In this document: positions 21,006 through 32,369 of the stretch, piece by piece
Layout: each line of letters begins with the position of its first letter
Numbering within the stretch: the stretch's first letter is position 1
Assembly (NCBI GenBank): GCA_036940085.1
Contig: JALLBK010000096.1
Span: 1 to 64,000, forward strand
Reading direction: 5' to 3'
Source of the DNA: Discostella pseudostelligera
Lineage: Eukaryota > Bacillariophyta > Thalassiosirophyceae > Thalassiosirales > Thalassiosiraceae
DNA length: 64,000 bases
Position numbers and translations under genes: made by a program
Notes under the pieces: model-generated
Told to the model about the DNA's origin: nothing
The model's database searches: none
What the model saw: the letters and a program-made list of their open reading frames with translations, nothing else

Positions 21006-22444
21006 TCACGCCACCCTAATCAAACCTGCATCCATCAACTTTCGCAACTTCGGGCCGTGCTCCTCGTGGCCTAAGTAGAACCGTAATCTGCTTCCTCCAG
21101 TCGAACATTCCTCCATGATTTGTTGTATGACAGGGTCCAATAATATGGAACGCAATTCGTCATTGGCTAGTATAGCTGATACGCGTTCGTCCATGTCCTT
21201 TGCTGAATCCGCAGTAACTTTGTTTTGCCGTTGGTCACTACTTCCGTCCTTGGTCGCATCCATGTGCTTTTTCAATGCTTTCTTCTCCAACGGACCCATC
21301 TCCCTAACCTTGGTAGCACTTGCATCCTTACCTCCCTTTGTTCGACTACTATTGTTCGCTCTATCTTGCTCTTCCCCCAACTGAACAAAATGATCCCCCA
21401 TTGCTCCGCAAAATTCCTTTAGCCAATCAACAATCTCCGGACTATTGTTCTTCAAATTTTCCAGTGCCTCCTTTGGATTTGTTTGCATAGCTTGCAATGC
21501 TGATACAAATCGCGGATCGTTCATTCCGCGAGCAAGATTTGGATGGCGTTGGAGGATGGTATCGAGTATGTCCGGTTTAGCCCATATGTCGGCATTGGTC
21601 TCGAGGTGAGATAGCATGGCGGATTGTACCTCCGAAAGGTGAAGTGGATTATTTATCCCGTGTGATTGGTGGCCGTCGGAAGATGTTGACGAAGATGGAA
21701 TGATATTCCCATCATGATCCAACTCATAAATGAGTTCTTCCTGTTCATCCATCGTGATGATTTCGAGCAACGATGAAAAAATACGTATTTAGAGTCAAAT
21801 GAATGGAGAAAGATCAATGAAAGATATTTCACAGGTCTGACTTTACCGATCTTGCTTACCTGCCTACCTTCGATTCGAACTTCTCCAGCCTTGCTCTCCT
21901 CCCTTTTAACCATGTGCATCGAATTTTCTTGAGTCACCGCCTTTTCTTTCCGATTAGACTTTTTGGAGGTTGAATTCAAAAATCCTCTCTTCACTCCAAA
22001 TGTCGACCTCTTCGCCGCTAGCTTCTCCCTCTGCGTTAGTTGTTTTTGAGATTCTTCTTTTGCCAATGCAGCATCGGCAAGCAATTGCTCCGCGAGGGAA
22101 GGCGAATCGGGATTACCACGCTCGTCGAGTCTGCTGGAATTAGTAGGACAAAACGATGATGAGGCTTCAATTTTTGACTTCTCTGGCGTTATTTGTTTGA
22201 TAGTAAATATTGGTGGAGGACCTTCGTTGTCAGAATCATTGCAATCGTCATTGTCACCATCTCCAACTTCGTCGTCGACAGATACTTTCAAATCTAAATC
22301 GATCCGGTCGCCAATTGCCGGCGTCAATGCCTTCCCATCCTCACTGTCGAGAACTTGGATGAGAGGTCGAGATTTAGATGCCGAGATGGACGGTGTTTCT
22401 AGGAGCATGCCCTTGAGACGATCGCGTAGGTCGAAGGAGGCCAT
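21006..22444 (-). CDS. STI1-domain protein of unknown role
   Basis: Two exons, 22444-21860 and 21740-21006, spliced GTAAGC...ACAG in phase 0, give 439 residues. The N-terminal half is disordered with an acidic stretch (DDEVGDGDNDDCNDSDNEG) and a coiled, charged segment (LAEQLLADAALAKEESQKQL). The C-terminal half has an STI1-like helical module, NLARGMNDPRFVSALQAMQ followed by NPKEALENLKNNSPEIVDW. It ends with ECSTGGSRLRFYLGHEEHG and KLRKLMDAGLIRV, a conserved-looking tail I cannot assign. STI1 modules bind hydrophobic peptides in Hsp70/Hsp90 and ubiquilin systems, so a chaperone-linked role is a reasonable inference. The promoter has five E2F-like sites. Confidence 0.75.
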
Positions 22445-22520
22445 CGTTACTACTATGCTCTCACTTCGTCGGTCGTCATCGTCATGGGGTCAATAGCAAT
22501 AGTCGTCGGTCGGTCACCCC

Positions 22521-22619
22521 TTCCCGCCATGCATACATTACAGGACGCCGTATCTTTCTCCTTCCCGCCAGTTCCCGCCGTATCTTACTCGTTCCCGCCA
22601 TATCTTTCCCCTTCCCGCC
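22521..22619. promoter_or_regulatory. Cluster of five E2F-like sites
   Basis: TTCCCGCC occurs at 22521, 22562, 22572, 22592 and 22612, all in the same orientation, within 100 bases and 77-175 bases upstream of the start codon of the STI1-domain gene (minus strand). The motif is the reverse complement of GGCGGGAA, the E2F/DP consensus core. Confidence 0.6.
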
Positions 22620-22820
22620 TTAGCGTCATACGTCGGTTCTAACACCAAATCTACATCATCTTGACCATCGGGTGTAATATCAATAGCGTTTTCCCAAGCA
22701 TGAAATAATGATTTGGCTCAGCGGACCGGATTTTTGAAGTCCTGGTACTGTTGTGTTTGGGGTTCTCTATGGGGTTGAAGAAAAGGAACTGTAATTGCAA
22801 CAGACCATTCCCTTCATTGC

Positions 22821-25635
22821 TTATGCTTTTACCTCGATTAGGGCTAGTTTCACGTCATCAAGCGTTATGAGAAGGCCATCAATTCCTACACCTTCCTGTC
22901 GTGCTCTGGAGAGTGCAATCGAGCCAGAACATCGGACCAAACCTTCCAGATCAGCACCGCTAAATCCACCAGTGATAGTATTATCCGCAAGATCAAAGAC
23001 AGCCTTCCTCACAGGATTAAATGTATCCATGATGTAGTTGGCGGCTTGCTTTACAGCACGACGTTTCCTTCCCTTCCTTGACTTGGGAGATGAAATGTCA
23101 CCATTCGAGCATATTGTCCCATCGATGGCGTCGCAAAGAGGCTGGCTCAATCTTCCTCTTCTTCTGAGTGCACCAAAATGAATTTGTAAGATTTCTCGTC
23201 TGCCCTCTCGATCGGGTAGGGGAATTTCAATCTGGACTTCTAATCTCCCAGGTCTCAGCAGTGCTTCGTCTAATAGCTCTCGACGGTTAGTCATTCCGAT
23301 GAGTAGAACATTCGAAATAGCCTCCACACCATCCAGCTTTGAAAGAATTTGATTCACAGTAGAGCTTCGTGTTGCTTCTCCACTATCCTCTGCCGATGAT
23401 CGCTTTCTAAAAACTGCATCTATCTCATCAACAACGATAACGTGCAGCGCTGAACGTGAGGCATCGCCATTCACCGATGCAAGCTCTGCCTCGGCATCTT
23501 GGAATAGCTCGCGTACAAGTCTTTCTGATCCTCCAACCCAACGATCAAGAAGTTCGGGTGCCTGGCATCATATGTATTGATAATTGCATTGCAAATCAGG
23601 ATAAGCGAGAATGGAGCAATGGAGTTGGAAACAAATCACTGGTGGAAAACGAAGGCATCGCGAGAGCACACAAACTCACGGAAACAATCTTTGGAGCTCT
23701 AGCACGCAGTGCCCTTGCAATCTCACGTGCGAGAGCGGTCTTACCACACCCAGGTGGTCCATATAGTAGCACTAGAGAGGAGGATCACAGACAGTTTTTA
23801 GGAAGGATGTTCATCGAAACCGAACAGCGAGTCTCGAAGCAAAACGAATGGATAAACTCACAGCCTTTCACGGGTGTCAATCCCAGAGACGCCAATTCCT
23901 CTGCCTCCAATGCCGCGAGCGATAACCGTCTCGACGTATCATCCAGGGAGGAGAAGTCGTCAGTATTTGCACTGCCACTGCCCGTAATGCCTACTCTTTC
24001 TCCGTCCAACATCCGTCTCGACTCAGCATATGAAAGGAAGTTACCACCAGCATCCACCTCTGCCGGTCGGATGACACGGCCGTCCAAAACCCGACGAACG
24101 ATGGCATCAATCTGATATCCTAGGCCACCAACGCGTGATCGAAAGTCTGATGAAAAGGCATCGTTGCGATCTTTTCCTTGGAGGGATGATGGTGATGATG
24201 GTGAAGTAGTTTCTTCACCCACACTGCCATTCGCTTCCCCTATATTATCTTCATCCTTCAAATATTGAAACATACTTTGCGGTTTCCATCCCAATCGTTG
24301 TAACACCATGTCTGTCATTGGCAATGATGTGTACCGTTCAACTCCATTGCCTCCAACCCCACGAACGTCGTTGATGTTGTTGTTATCGTCATCATCCCCG
24401 CCACGAATTTTGGGTAGCAACGTCCACTCCAATATCATGGCCGGTCCCATATCCACTGCATCGTACCGACGTTCTGTTCCACCATATTGCACCCAGGAGG
24501 GAACATGTTCGTCCCTCGATGTTTTGCGCTCGGTCCGTTCTCCGGCTCTACGGGCAGGTCGTCTATCCTTTGTCGTTGATGGTGTTGTTGCGTCATGGCT
24601 GCTACGACCACTGTTACTCGATGAAGAAGAGGAGGAGGAGGATGGAAGGATGCGATATCGCGTGGCACCACCACACAATAGCTTGGCAAAGGTAAGTGAT
24701 CCAGCTGGCTCTTGCAGTCCTCCACGTAGTCCCTGACCGGAGGGGAGTAGGATCAGCCGACATTGGAGTCGGTTTAGGAATTCTATGCGCAGACGATTCA
24801 TTTTGCTGCTGCTCATGCTACTGCTGCTGTTGCTGGCCTTGGTACTGCTGATATCATTGTTGTCATAACTGTTTGCATGTGCATTCAGCAATCCAAGGAA
24901 ATCATCCGATACAATCCCATCGGCGGCACGTCGTGCCTCGGTGGACAAGTCGACAAGTACCGGACTTGGCACGGAGCGCATCCATCGTAGCCATGTGGTT
25001 GCCTCCTCATCTCTTCGTCGACGAACTGTAGCATCCATTATGATGTTGTTGTTGTATCCTCCTCCAACTCCATCTTCACCATTCGCATTGGCTCTATTAG
25101 GAAAATACAGCTCCATCTTATCCAATGCCTTGCGTAATGTAAAAGCACATCCCTCATCAATCCAATTCGTTGCACTGGATGCTTGGGCACCATTTTCTTT
25201 CCCAACGGCGTCACGCCGACGATCAGATTGAAGTAATGTCGTGGCTGCGATTGTGGATAGTAAGGTGAAGGGATCATCGCTCTTCACGTTGAGCTGTTGT
25301 GAGAAGATATCATTACTTGTGCTGCTCGATGGTGACGATGGTGGCGAGCTGGTGTGACTATCATCTAGAACGGTGGGCACAGCCACGAAGAGTGGCGGTC
25401 GAGTAGAGCGCCGATTATGATGATGATGATGATGCCGACTCGTCGTGACGAAGGCGATTGTGGATGACGGCAATGATGACAATGAAATTCGAGCACCGGC
25501 ACCAGGAGGAGTTTGAAGCCGCCGCCGCACGCCTCCAACGCTACCGCCATTGTTGCTGCTGCTCTCACCGCTCGGCAGATTTCGAACGAAGAACAACCAA
25601 CACAGACATTTTATGATGATGATACTCGCGGCCAT
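22821..25635 (-). CDS. NSF-like AAA+ ATPase with a single AAA module
   Basis: Three exons, 25635-23862, 23771-23680 and 23561-22821, phases 1 and 0, encode 868 residues. The C-terminal third is close to the D1 domain of NSF/Sec18: [20 protein letters not shown], then [20 protein letters not shown] (Walker A), [36 protein letters not shown] (Walker B), [20 protein letters not shown] (arginine finger region), [20 protein letters not shown]. It stops after [10 protein letters not shown], where NSF would go on to D2. No clear NSF N domain is visible; the first 540 residues are mostly low complexity with an insertion just before Walker A. The N-terminus is hydrophobic ([13 protein letters not shown]) and STIAFVTTS resembles a plastid cleavage motif, but at about residue 60. 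It probably remodels a SNARE-like or membrane complex. Confidence 0.85.
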
Positions 25636-26097
25636 GAGAAGAGATGCTGATGCGAGATTCCCTTGTCCCTTGACCTTTAATGGCAGTACCAGTAGTACCT
25701 CTCATTAGCCAAACGTCGGCGGAAATGACGGCTATCTAGCAGCAGCAGCTAGCAGCAGCTAGCAGTGCACAAGAGGCAAGCTTCCCGCCAATTTTACCTC
25801 AATTTTCATCGCCGAATAACTAGTACTTCGCCAAATATTCTTCTCGCCATTATTTTCGCCACAGTTCCCGCGCAACCACTCTCCTTTTGGCGGGAAGATC
25901 GCCACGTGGATCATTCAACAGTACGGGTGGAGAGGGGTGGAGATTGGATGGAAGGAGGGGTAAACATCCAATAATGAACTCTGACAATCGGCATACTATT
26001 GCGGATACTATGGCAAACTTTATGCATCTATGAATTAGAAATGTGGGGAGAGTCTCTCCTACCCAAACATATATACCAAATGTAATAGCTGAGTGCG
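25636..26097. promoter_or_regulatory. Upstream region of the AAA+ gene with E2F-like sites
   Basis: TTCCCGCC at 25782-25789, TTCCCGCG at 25865-25872 and TTTTGGCGGGAA at 25885-25896 are E2F-like. A (AGC)n/CTAGCAGCAG repeat lies at 25737-25766. No gene is seen; the region also includes the 3' flank of the next minus-strand gene. Confidence 0.5.
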
Positions 26098-29000
26098 TTA
26101 GCCACTCTTGCGCTCTTCCGCGTTGTCCGATGAGAGTCGAGCCTTCACCTTGCCAAAGAAACTTGTCTTTGGAAATGATGATTTACTCGTCCATCCTTCG
26201 TCGGTATCCTCTCCTTTGATATCACCCATCCCGGCAGCATCATTGAGATGGTATTGTGCATTTTCTACATCGTCTGCTTCTTCCTGAAAATCATCCCTGG
26301 ATCGCAGCTTCGATGGGGTATTGGGTGTGGAGGTGCTCAGATCCTTCAGCGCCGATGCAGCATCAAACACCGATGCATGCATGAATAGACTATTCTCGCC
26401 ATCGAGCGGACCAGATATCGACCCAATTGTGCCAAATTGAGAAAGAGGCGTGGAAGAAGTCATCATCGTTGTCGACGTAGTTGTCGTCATCTTACCAATC
26501 TTTATGGGAGACATCATCATCATAGTATTGGTTTTAGCGGGAGAGAAGATCATTTCCATATTATCGACTGAAGGTACATCACCACCATCTGGCATCATGG
26601 ACCCCTCCTCGCTGCGACTTTTATCTGACATGAAATACTCGAAGAATTCTTGATTCATTGTTGTTTCTCCTTGCGTAGCGTCGAGAACCGATCTCGCTTC
26701 CTTGGCGGGTGTGCTAAGGTTGACAGTTGTGGGATGGATGGAGGAAGAATGATACTCATCTGAAACGGCACAGGAATTTCCTTCATGGAGGTTGGATGGG
26801 ACTTTCGTGGGTGTGCTTGGGAAGGCAGTAGTAGTGTTCTTTCTCTTGCTTGCATTCTTATTCGTCTTTTCCATAACACTCGATAATATGCTCTTTCGTT
26901 CGCCATGAATGACCTGACCTCGTCTCTGAGCTTCGGAATCTGTTTGATGCTCATCATTTATTACTGACAGCCGACTAGCCTCATCTCCATACGGAATCTG
27001 ATACGCGGGGAGCATTTCCCCGACCTGGCCTGGCTCAACTGTCCCATCGCCATCCGCTAGTCGTCCACCAACAAAATTGCTCTCCGCATTGCCTGCTAAA
27101 ATGAGCCGCCCCATCCTCGAAGCCTGCGACCATTCATCGCCGAGAATTTTCTCCACGTGCATTTGAGAATTTTCGTCCATGTTGTGAGAGCTTTGAGAGA
27201 ATCCACCGAGGACGGAAGCTACAATTTTCGTTTCAGGCGAGGGTCCATCGATACAACTGCTCTGGATTGTCTCCACTGCTTGGAGTAGGGCCTGGGGTGA
27301 TCCGCGATTTGAAAAGGGCTGAACTGTTTTCGAAGGCTGTGCACTGTCGATGGGCGACATGGGCGGTCGTTGTTTGCGAGCTTGGTCTGCTAATTGAAAA
27401 ATTCGGGCGGGAGATGATGATATGGGTGAGGATTCCTCTGCTGCTGCAGGAGCTTGGATTCCTTGATGGAAAATGTGAGCAGGAGATGGCGGCGCTGCCG
27501 ATGGTTGCTTACGTGCTGGTGGCTGGGGTGGCTTATTCTTGGGCACTTGCTTTTTGGTGGTGGGCGGTCGGGGTACTGCCGGCTGTGTCACTACCACCTT
27601 CGTTCGCTTTGGAGATTTCGTAGATTTCATAGGATGCTCGACAGGACGCTTTAGGTAATTCATGTTCATCTTCGTAACGCCCTTGGGTATTCTGCGCTGT
27701 AACACCTGAAACCTCTTCCGTATGTGCCCCCGATCACGGTGTGGCAGTAGCCGAGCGCCAATTTCTGCCCAAAATTTGCCCATGATTGGGGCAGCTTTCA
27801 AAATGGCAATATCTTCCTCGAGCGTCCAGCGATGGACATTCATGGTAGTCGGTGCGCGGGCAGGCGTCAGTGTCTCGGCCTTTGCAACGTCATAAGTTGC
27901 ACCCTTCGCAAAATGAGGTATCGGAGGCAACTTCCCCTTGTCATCAATCTCGATCCCATTTGCCTTGTAAATGAGAAAGCAAAGCTTATAGTATCGCTGA
28001 GATATCGAATTGAAGACCCGGTCAGGCAAAAAGCGATCCGACACTAAGCACCACTCCTTCTCTCCGTAGATATTTACGCCACGAAGAATCAAATTATCTT
28101 CGCCAGCAGTAAAGGTATGTCGATTCCTTCGAAGTTCCGCCTCCTGCTGCTTCGTCAGTGGACGATGGACCTTGTCAGGTTCGTCGAAAGCTTCTGGAGC
28201 ATGTGTCAGACAAGCACCCAGGTCTTGGCCTCCAGGGAGGCATTCCATGTCTATTTCGGCACGGGCGTGTTTCAATAGGATTTCACATGCTTTTCCGTGC
28301 TGCCAAACAAAAGAGAGAGAGATGAAGAAAGGAACGTCAGAGTTTGTGATAACGCAAGATATTGATAGTAGTGACACTCGATCCAGCACAAATAACATAA
28401 CTCACGGCATCTGGAGCTAGAACATTAATTCCATCCTCATTCTTCCCCTTCTCCCGTCCCATGACTACATCCTTAACTGAATTATCCAACGCCGAAAATG
28501 CCGCCTTCATTCGAGATAGGCCGCGGATGTCAAACACTGAAATGCGGCTCGGGGTATTTGCGGCAGTACTAGTCGATGTTGAAGACAACGACGAAGCAGG
28601 ATGCTTCTTAGTAGGCGATGCTACCTTGTCATGAACTGACTCCAAATCTCGTTCCAGTAATGTTTTCGTTAGCGCCGATCGAGTGAGCCGCCTACTACTA
28701 CTACTACTACGGCCATGGTCCGATTTAGATTTGTGACCCACACCGACATTGATATCGCCAGTGTTATTTGCCGACGATGATGATTCCGATTCACCAAGTT
28801 TGAGTTTGCGAGCCCCACTCACATGAGATTGAGATGTTACCGCCACAACAGGAGTGGAGTGAGGAGGAAGTTGGATAGACTTTCGCACGGCATCTTTCCA
28901 GTTCTATTGCATGTGCAAAAAGAAAAAGAATTGGATATATCATGAGAGGTTCGGGGTCCATGCGTGCATGTAACAACCATCCACCATGCCAACAAACATT

Positions 29001-31296
29001 CTCAACTTATCATCAAACGTACCTGTTCCAAATCTTGCAACATTCCCACTGAGCCATCCAAGCACTCACTCAACTCATCGGGTGTTTCTCCGCCAAAGAA
29101 ATCGTTCACGTACGAACATTCAGAAGCGACGGGCTTACTAATGAAATTGAGAGATTTCGTCTCCAACCTACTCTCGGGCAACAACAGACTCCTCCTAGTT
29201 CCCTCACTGGCAGTGGTGGATGCTGTGTTGGAGCTCAGTCCATCCTTGCGTACCTTCTGAACATATGCCGCCCGTACAGAAAGCGTGGCTTGCTGTAGTA
29301 ACAATTGATGATGATGTGCCATCATTTTGCGCAATCTGGCCAATTGTCCTTTCGTGACGGGTGATACATCAATTCCTCCAACACCGATTATACCCAATGA
29401 TGAATTAACATTGCTATTGTTGTTGGCGGATGCGGCGGCAGCCTGCCTATCCCTACTCGTACACTGAGGCGGTGTGGTAACTACCGTCGTCGTACTTTTC
29501 TTCTTCTTTGTGGATACACCTGGAGTTGTCACGGCCATTTGTTTTTGAAGTGTTCCCACAATGGTGCCCACGGCATTGGTCTCCCGTGTTTTGCCCCCAC
29601 CGACACGGGAGGATGGACCACCCAATTCATCATTGGCACCACCACCTGCTCCTCCTGCTGCTCCCGTCATATCATCAAAGCCAGATCCACCAATAAGGGA
29701 GGCCATAGCGGCGAATTCCAAATCTTCTTCCATCAAATCCTCAATTTCACCAAGAACGTTGAGTAAATCTTCATCATCATCGAGAGTCAAAGTCGGTGAC
29801 GATAATGATGACGAGGGTTGCATAGTGGATCTCCCTCGAGGAGGCGATTGCATTGCCTTCTCCCCCTCGTCCTCTTCTGTCTCATCCATCTCATCTTCAT
29901 CATCATCATCATCTTCTTCCTCCTCCTCTCCCTCGCTTGTTAGCTGATAACTAAAATCATCCTCATCAAGTGTGGTGTTTTCAAATACTGCACTGCCCGC
30001 ATCTGTTGCGCCCTGAGTGTTGTCATTGTTGTTGTTGTTGGTGGTTCGAATGCTCTGCAATGTCTTAAAGGTAAGTATGCTCCGATCGTCATCTTCCTCA
30101 TCACCAATGATGGATCGCATGAATCGAGCATACTCATCATCGTAGTATGGCGAGGATGTAGAAGAAGTCTGTGGCTGTAACAAATTTGAGGTGGAGGATG
30201 ATGGAGGTAAGGATGTAGAAGACGTAGTAGCAGTGGATGCATTATTTGCATCGTAGTGGTTCTTCTCGTAGCACTCATTTGTATCCCCAACAGTGTTATC
30301 AGCGTCATCATTGTTGGTGTGGAAAGATGCATGATTGTCAGTATGATTGTTGTCAGTAGTGATGTTCTTGTTGGTAGTGTCATCATGGATGCTGCCCCTG
30401 CTGTTTGGACGAGAAGGAGGATGGGAGATTGGCTTGCGCGGACGTCCCACCTTTCGCTTTGGTGGTGGTGGTGGTGCTACTGCTGTAGTAGTTGATGATG
30501 TTGAAATCGTTGTTGCTGAAATTGTTGCTACCGTTGCTGCTTTTGCTGCTGTCGGTACAATGGTTGCTCCTGCATTCGCATCCGTAGTAATAGTCGATGA
30601 CAGTGACAATTTTCGTGCAACGTTCGTCGTAGTAGTATCGGCAGCCGCCAATGATTTGCGTGGTCTCCCAGCCTTGCGTTTTGGTGGCGGTTCATTCGTC
30701 CCATCCCCCACTACTGCCACTGCCGCTACAGTTGCTGCTGTTGTTGATGATGACACTTCCGTCCGTGGCCGCTTCCCCCCCGTACCAAAAATGAGTTCTG
30801 ACGCTGGGGGATAATTTGGCTGTGGTCGAGCTGATATTGCTGCTGCCACTGTGGTTAATTTAGCAGTGGAGGATGCATCTGGGAGGAGAGATGATGATGA
30901 TGCTGCTTCCGCTGTTGATGCTGTTGTTGCTGCTGATGCTCGTCCAGACGATCTTTGCTGCTGCTTCTTGACATAATTATCCTCATCTTCCCCCCCATCG
31001 CCGCCGCCGCCTCCCCTCAAGCTCAAGGCATGCGCCAAAGCATTGCGCCCCCGTTCTTCGAGAGTTTCGGAGTCCATGGTCAATTCCTCCATGACGAGAT
31101 TGTTATGACGATGAGAACTGGCGGTAGTGGCAGTGGAGGTGGCGCAGGCAGCACCAGTAACAACTTTTGTTTCATCGTCGCGCCCCTCGTCCCCCGCCTC
31201 CGTCATTCCTTCCCCCCCTCTGTTGGCGTTAACCATCGTATCTACGGCTACTTCGTCGCCTCCCCCTACCGACGAACGTTGACGTTGGGAATTCAT
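26098..31296 (-). CDS. Large AT-hook and double SANT/Myb nuclear protein
   Basis: Three exons, 31296-29023, 28903-28406 and 28299-26098, both introns phase 0, encode 1657 residues. Two AT-hooks lie near residues 203-215 (PPPKRKAGRPRKS) and 279-290 (PPKRKVGRPRKP), and an acidic run (EGEEEEEDDDDDEDEMDE) follows in the first exon. The last exon starts HGKACEILLKHARAEID and has two SANT/Myb repeats: FTAGEDNLILRGVNIYGEKE near 986-1034 and HRWTLEEDIAILKAAPIMGK near 1080-1126. The rest is disordered. The first SANT repeat recalls the GON4L-like group of plants and animals, but I would not name it. A DNA- or chromatin-binding role is inferred. It shares an upstream region with the cyclin gene. Confidence 0.85.
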
Positions 31297-32369
31297 TATT
31301 ATCTACTTGGATATGTATTACTTAATCGGCGGCGGCTTCAACTCGCTCTCCGTCTCTCTTCTCTCAAATCAATGCCCAGTAGTTGTGCTCCTGTGCTCCT
31401 TGCTTTTTTGCTCTTTCTTGCTGCTGCCGCCAACGCACTCTCCACTCACTTCTCTTTTTAGCGCGGGAAGGATGGTCCCAACAAACATACTGAATTCCTA
31501 CACCAACCACATCGTAGAAATGGGTAAGATTTTTGGCGCGTCAATGCGCGCCATCGGGAAGGAGAGGAATTTGGCGGGAGACTGCACTCAAGAGATATTT
31601 GGCGGGAGATGGCGGAAATTTGGCGGGAGACATCTGGAGTTTCCGTTCAAATTCAAATTCGAGAAAGCCGTTCACTCAAATTTCATACGCGCGGCCGTCG
31701 TCAATATCTTTGGGCTCTTGTGCACCTCGTATCTCTTGTCTCCATGACCATGCCATGCTCGGACATCGCCGCCGGAATCAATATTCTTCTTGATGGCGAA
31801 GATGAACGTCTTTGAAACCCTCTCGTCTATCTTCTACACTATGATCGCACGTTCTCCAGGCTTTCGGCCGCTATGAGCTTCTGTTTTTCGCTCCTACATG
31901 TGCCCCCATGATCCACTATCCCAACGAATTAGGTGGAGAGAGGGAGAGAAGCCGATGAAGTAGATACAGAGAGTAAAGATCGGCTCACTCTAACATCCTT
32001 TAATCATCATCACCATCATCACCATCATCATTCGGCACCATTCTCTGCGGATTTCCATTTACACCGAAAGTGGCTCACTGTAAATATAATACACCCTGTG
32101 CTCCACTCTTCTAAGACTGTGACACTACTTCTCATTAAAGAGAGGTTGCCAATCTCTCTTTGCACAATCACAAGAGAGGCGACATCGATTCACATTCCCA
32201 TACGCTCTCATTTATTTCATGGGACGATAGAGACAACACATTACATCTCTCTCTTTGGTGTTATAGTCTCCAGTACTTTGTACAATATCTGCCTCACCCT
32301 CGAGTATACCTTTGCACAACGACTACTATAGATAGTCGATCATCATTCACGAAGAAGAAAGTCCCCTGC
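31297..32369. promoter_or_regulatory. Divergent promoter region of the AT-hook/SANT gene and the cyclin gene
   Basis: These 1.07 kb separate two divergent starts. Four E2F-like sites cluster in 98 bases: TTTTTGGCGCG at 31530-31540 and TTTGGCGGG at 31570, 31598 and 31619. A (CAT)n run lies at about 32004-32030. Short ORFs here have no recognisable content. The cyclin frame is open back to 32160. Confidence 0.65.

Noticed and set aside
23456..24115. 219-codon plus-strand ORF
   Set aside because: Crosses exons and introns of the AAA+ gene on the opposite strand.
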